From Psychrobacter sp. FDAARGOS_221 (GTDB lineage Bacteria > Pseudomonadota > Gammaproteobacteria > Pseudomonadales > Moraxellaceae), in NCBI RefSeq assembly GCF_002313155.2, contig NZ_NWFK02000001.1:2728001-2792000 (forward strand): a DNA stretch of 64,000 nt. The letters run 5' to 3'. Below the pieces are notes generated by a model, which saw only the letters and a program-made list of their open reading frames with translations, searched no databases and was not told where the DNA came from. The position numbers and the translations under genes are program-made. Of the stretch, positions 61,614 to 64,000 are shown piece after piece; the stretch's first letter is position 1; each line of letters opens with the position of its first letter.

Positions 61614-64000
61614 TTAATTTAACTTGCCCAATCTGACACGTAACCGCCCAGCGCTGTCATAGACTTCGATTTTTTCATGCGTGATTTTCAGTCCAGTCTT
61701 AGCTGTGCTACTTTGGATAGTCGTGTTGCCGTACTTATCAACAATAAAACGGTTGTTGATATTTAACTCACCGCCTTGTATTTTTGGTGCTGATAGTGTT
61801 TGATTGGCTTTGATGTGCTTACCCAAGATTGTGCCGTCTGCGATCAAATCGCCATTAAAGACCGCTTGGTTATTAAGCACAGTAAACATTGGCTTGACGA
61901 CGCCATCACCCGCATCTCTGACAACGCCAAACTTATCAGCCATAACAATGACTTCGCTTTCTGCTGTTTGCTCATTTGCCATTGCCCCAACAGCAATGCC
62001 TGCGAGAGCTCGTTTACCGCCAGCAATGGCTTGTGTTTTGATGGTGTGAGTAGATTGGGCTTTGTCTTTGGTTACTGACGTTTGCTGTAAAGACGTGATC
62101 TTGCCTTCAGCGTTATCAATACGAGACAGCGCCTGACTATTAACAACAGTTTGAGCTTGGTCTTTAGATGCTTGAGTCTGCTTAAACTCATCAAGACTTG
62201 CTTTTGTACTGTTAATTTCTTCAGCAATGTCTTCTGGCGCTGGCGTCCAGTCTGTTGCTTTGTTGCCTTTTTCTAGCTTAATAGCACCGACACTGGCGTT
62301 GCTAACAAAAGCGGTACCAAAATTATGGTTATATACTTGCAGGTTTACAGCTGCACGAGACTCCAATGTGAATGTATGAGATAGCTTGACAGTATCCCCA
62401 TCTACATAATCACTAGGCGCTCTAAAATAACCTATAGTATTTTTCCCATAAATTCTATACACCCTAAACTGACCCTCTGAGCCATTGTTAGCAAAACTAG
62501 CCAACAATGAGAACGTATAAGTACCTGGCTCAAGCCAAAATGCTTTTAGCAAGTCCTCTGACGTTTTATTAGAAAATGTGAGTGTTTGAAACTCACCATC
62601 TATATTTGGTGTATATTTATATCTTTCAGAAATCAGTAAGTTACGCCCACCAATCTCAATAGCGTCTGCATGAGCTTTAGCTGCTGACTCAGCTGCATCT
62701 GCCTTGGCTTTAGCGTCCGCCTTAGCAACAGCTAGTTTAGCATTGGCATCGTCAATAGCCCTTTGCTCTTCAGCACTTACGAGACCGTCAGCGTATGCTT
62801 TATCACTAACGCTCTTAGCATTAATTTGAGCGTTAGCGTATTCTTGAGCAGCAGACTTGGCCTCATCTGCCTTAGCTTTGGCATCTGCTTTGGCAGCATT
62901 GATTGCTTGCTGTTTAGCTGTATTCGCTGCACTTTGCCATTCACTCTGCAGCCCAGTACGTGCAAGGCTCACTACCTCAGACTTAGAGGCTTTGGTGCTT
63001 TGCAGATTGCTGATACTACTTTCGGCACTATTGATACGAGACAGTGCTTGGCTATTAACCACAGTCTGAGCTTGGTCTTTAGTCGCTTGAGTCTGCTTAA
63101 ACTCATCAAGACTTGCTTTTGTACTGTTAATTTCTTCAGCAATGTCTTCTGGCGCTGGCGTCCAGTCTGTTGCTTTGTTGCCTTTTTCTAGCTTAATAGC
63201 ACCGACACTGGCGTTGCTAACAAAAGCGGTACCAAAATTATGGTTATATACTTGCAGGTTTACAGCTGCACGAGACTCCAATGTGAATGTATGAGATAGC
63301 TTGACAGTATCCCCATCTACATAATCACTAGGCGCTCTAAAATAACCTATAGTATTTTTCCCATAAATTCTATACACCCTAAACTGACCCTCTGAGCCAT
63401 TGTTAGCAAAACTAGCCAACAATGAGAACGTATAAGTACCTGGCTCAAGCCAAAATGCTTTTAGCAAGTCCTCTGACGTTTTATTAGAAAATGTGAGTGT
63501 TTGAAACTCACCATCTATATTTGGTGTATATTTATATCTTTCAGAAATCAGTAAGTTACGCCCACCAATCTCAATAGCGTCTGCATGAGCTTTAGCTGCT
63601 GACTCAGCTGCATCTGCCTTGGCTTTAGCGTCCGCCTTAGCAACAGCTAGTTTAGCATTGGCATCGTCAATAGCCCTTTGCTCTTCAGCACTTACGAGAC
63701 CGTCAGCGTATGCTTTATCACTAACGCTCTTAGCATTAATTTGAGCGTTAGCGTATTCTTGAGCAGCAGACTTGGCCTCATCTGCCTTAGCTTTGGCATC
63801 TGCTTTGGCAGCATTGATTGCTTGCTGTTTAGCTGTATTCGCTGCACTTTGCCATTCACTCTGCAGCCCAGTACGTGCAAGGCTCACTACCTCAGACTTA
63901 GAGGCTTTGGTGCTTTGCAGATTGCTGATACTACTTTCGGCACTATTGATACGAGACAGTGCTTGGCTATTAACCACAGTCTGAGCTTGGTCTTTAGTCG
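61614..64000 (-). CDS. Large prophage tail-fibre/tail-tip protein (partial, 5' end outside window)
   Basis: The frame is open to base 64000, so the N terminus lies beyond the window; 795 residues are visible. It contains coiled-coil Ala/Lys stretches (AKADAKAKADEAKSAAQEYANAQINA), a carbohydrate-binding-like domain starting IGGRNLLISERYKY and ending KLEKGNKATDWTPAPEDIAEEI, and SxxxSISNLQST segments. The coiled-coil plus binding-domain block occurs twice as an exact 915-bp duplication. The C terminus (LNINNRFIVDKYGNTTIQSST, YDSAGRLRVRLGKLN) is typical of lambda J/tail-tip type proteins. Predicted role: host recognition. Confidence 0.88.
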   Translation of the reverse strand, partial: TKDQAQTVVNSQALSRINSAESSISNLQSTKASKSEVVSLARTGLQSEWQSAANTAKQQAINAAKADAKAKADEAKSAAQEYANAQINAKSVSDKAYADGLVSAEEQRAIDDANAKLAVAKADAKAKADAAESAAKAHADAIEIGGRNLLISERYKYTPNIDGEFQTLTFSNKTSEDLLKAFWLEPGTYTFSLLASFANNGSEGQFRVYRIYGKNTIGYFRAPSDYVDGDTVKLSHTFTLESRAAVNLQVYNHNFGTAFVSNASVGAIKLEKGNKATDWTPAPEDIAEEINSTKASLDEFKQTQATKDQAQTVVNSQALSRINSAESSISNLQSTKASKSEVVSLARTGLQSEWQSAANTAKQQAINAAKADAKAKADEAKSAAQEYANAQINAKSVSDKAYADGLVSAEEQRAIDDANAKLAVAKADAKAKADAAESAAKAHADAIEIGGRNLLISERYKYTPNIDGEFQTLTFSNKTSEDLLKAFWLEPGTYTFSLLASFANNGSEGQFRVYRIYGKNTIGYFRAPSDYVDGDTVKLSHTFTLESRAAVNLQVYNHNFGTAFVSNASVGAIKLEKGNKATDWTPAPEDIAEEINSTKASLDEFKQTQASKDQAQTVVNSQALSRIDNAEGKITSLQQTSVTKDKAQSTHTIKTQAIAGGKRALAGIAVGAMANEQTAESEVIVMADKFGVVRDAGDGVVKPMFTVLNNQAVFNGDLIADGTILGKHIKANQTLSAPKIQGGELNINNRFIVDKYGNTTIQSSTAKTGLKITHEKIEVYDSAGRLRVRLGKLN
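62171..64000 (-). repeat. 915-bp tandem duplication in phage tail gene
   Basis: Units 63086-64000 and 62171-63085 (305 codons each) match base for base as far as I can read; only the junction bases differ (TTTAGTCG versus TTTAGATG). A third, partial copy of the start of the unit (residues DQAQTVVNSQALSRI) is diverged. More copies may lie beyond the right edge. Confidence 0.9.

Overview
The window looks like chromosomal DNA of a Moraxellaceae gammaproteobacterium, most likely Psychrobacter. I infer this from overall protein character, the moderate-to-low GC, and the mix of a cbb3 oxidase, a LolD-type lipoprotein exporter with one LolC/E-family permease, ComEC, and a marine/cold-type catabolic repertoire. 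No 16S rRNA or species marker is present, so the genus is inference.

Layout. 1-4.8 kb (minus strand): cytochrome cbb3 oxidase operon ccoNOQP followed by the assembly ferredoxin ccoG, which runs off the left edge. 5.6-8.1 kb: SCP2-domain protein, a Ser/Asn-rich putative tail-anchored protein and an unrecognised conserved-type protein. 8.6-21.6 kb (plus strand): Lol permease, lolD, comEC, an SppA-type signal peptide peptidase, an alpha/beta hydrolase, a CPBP protease, a DUF898 membrane protein, an M48 protease and a WG-repeat protein; this is mostly envelope housekeeping. 21.7-28.6 kb: a divergent LysR regulator and a five-gene phosphonate module (ABC ATPase, fused permease, binding lipoprotein, FAD amine oxidase, phosphonatase-like HAD hydrolase), probably for 2-aminoethylphosphonate-type compounds. 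28.7-31.1 kb: gene-poor, with an IS1595-family transposase relic. 31.1-42.3 kb: an OmpA-domain lipoprotein and a giant BapA/RTX-like type I secreted adhesin, split by an intact IS3-family element that left a 4-bp GATC duplication. Removing the element and one duplication copy restores one 2,939-residue frame. The adhesin carries five apparently identical 729-bp tandem repeats.

43.7-57.7 kb: an AraC regulator, meso-diaminopimelate dehydrogenase, a TauD-like oxygenase, a WG-repeat lipoprotein, a LysR regulator, and then a same-strand block that reads as the lower L-lysine/L-pipecolate route: pipecolate oxidase (amaA-like), piperideine-6-carboxylate dehydrogenase (amaB-like), 2-aminoadipate aminotransferase, 2-oxoadipate dioxygenase/decarboxylase (hglS-like), plus an NhaC-family antiporter as likely importer. 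58.2-60.5 kb (minus strand): tRNA-Val(GAC), two lipoproteins and a 5'-truncated TrkH/KtrB potassium transporter. 60.5-64 kb (minus strand): the tail-fibre end of a prophage, whose large tail protein contains 915-bp tandem duplications and continues past the right edge.

Most notable points: the reversible-looking IS split of the adhesin, the recent repeat expansions (adhesin and phage tail), the phosphonate module lacking PhnW, the pairing of a D-amino-acid-specific DAP dehydrogenase with pipecolate catabolism, a ComEC whose C-terminal region lacks the metallo-beta-lactamase motif, and the truncation of ktrB at the prophage edge next to a cluster of repeated 10-mers.
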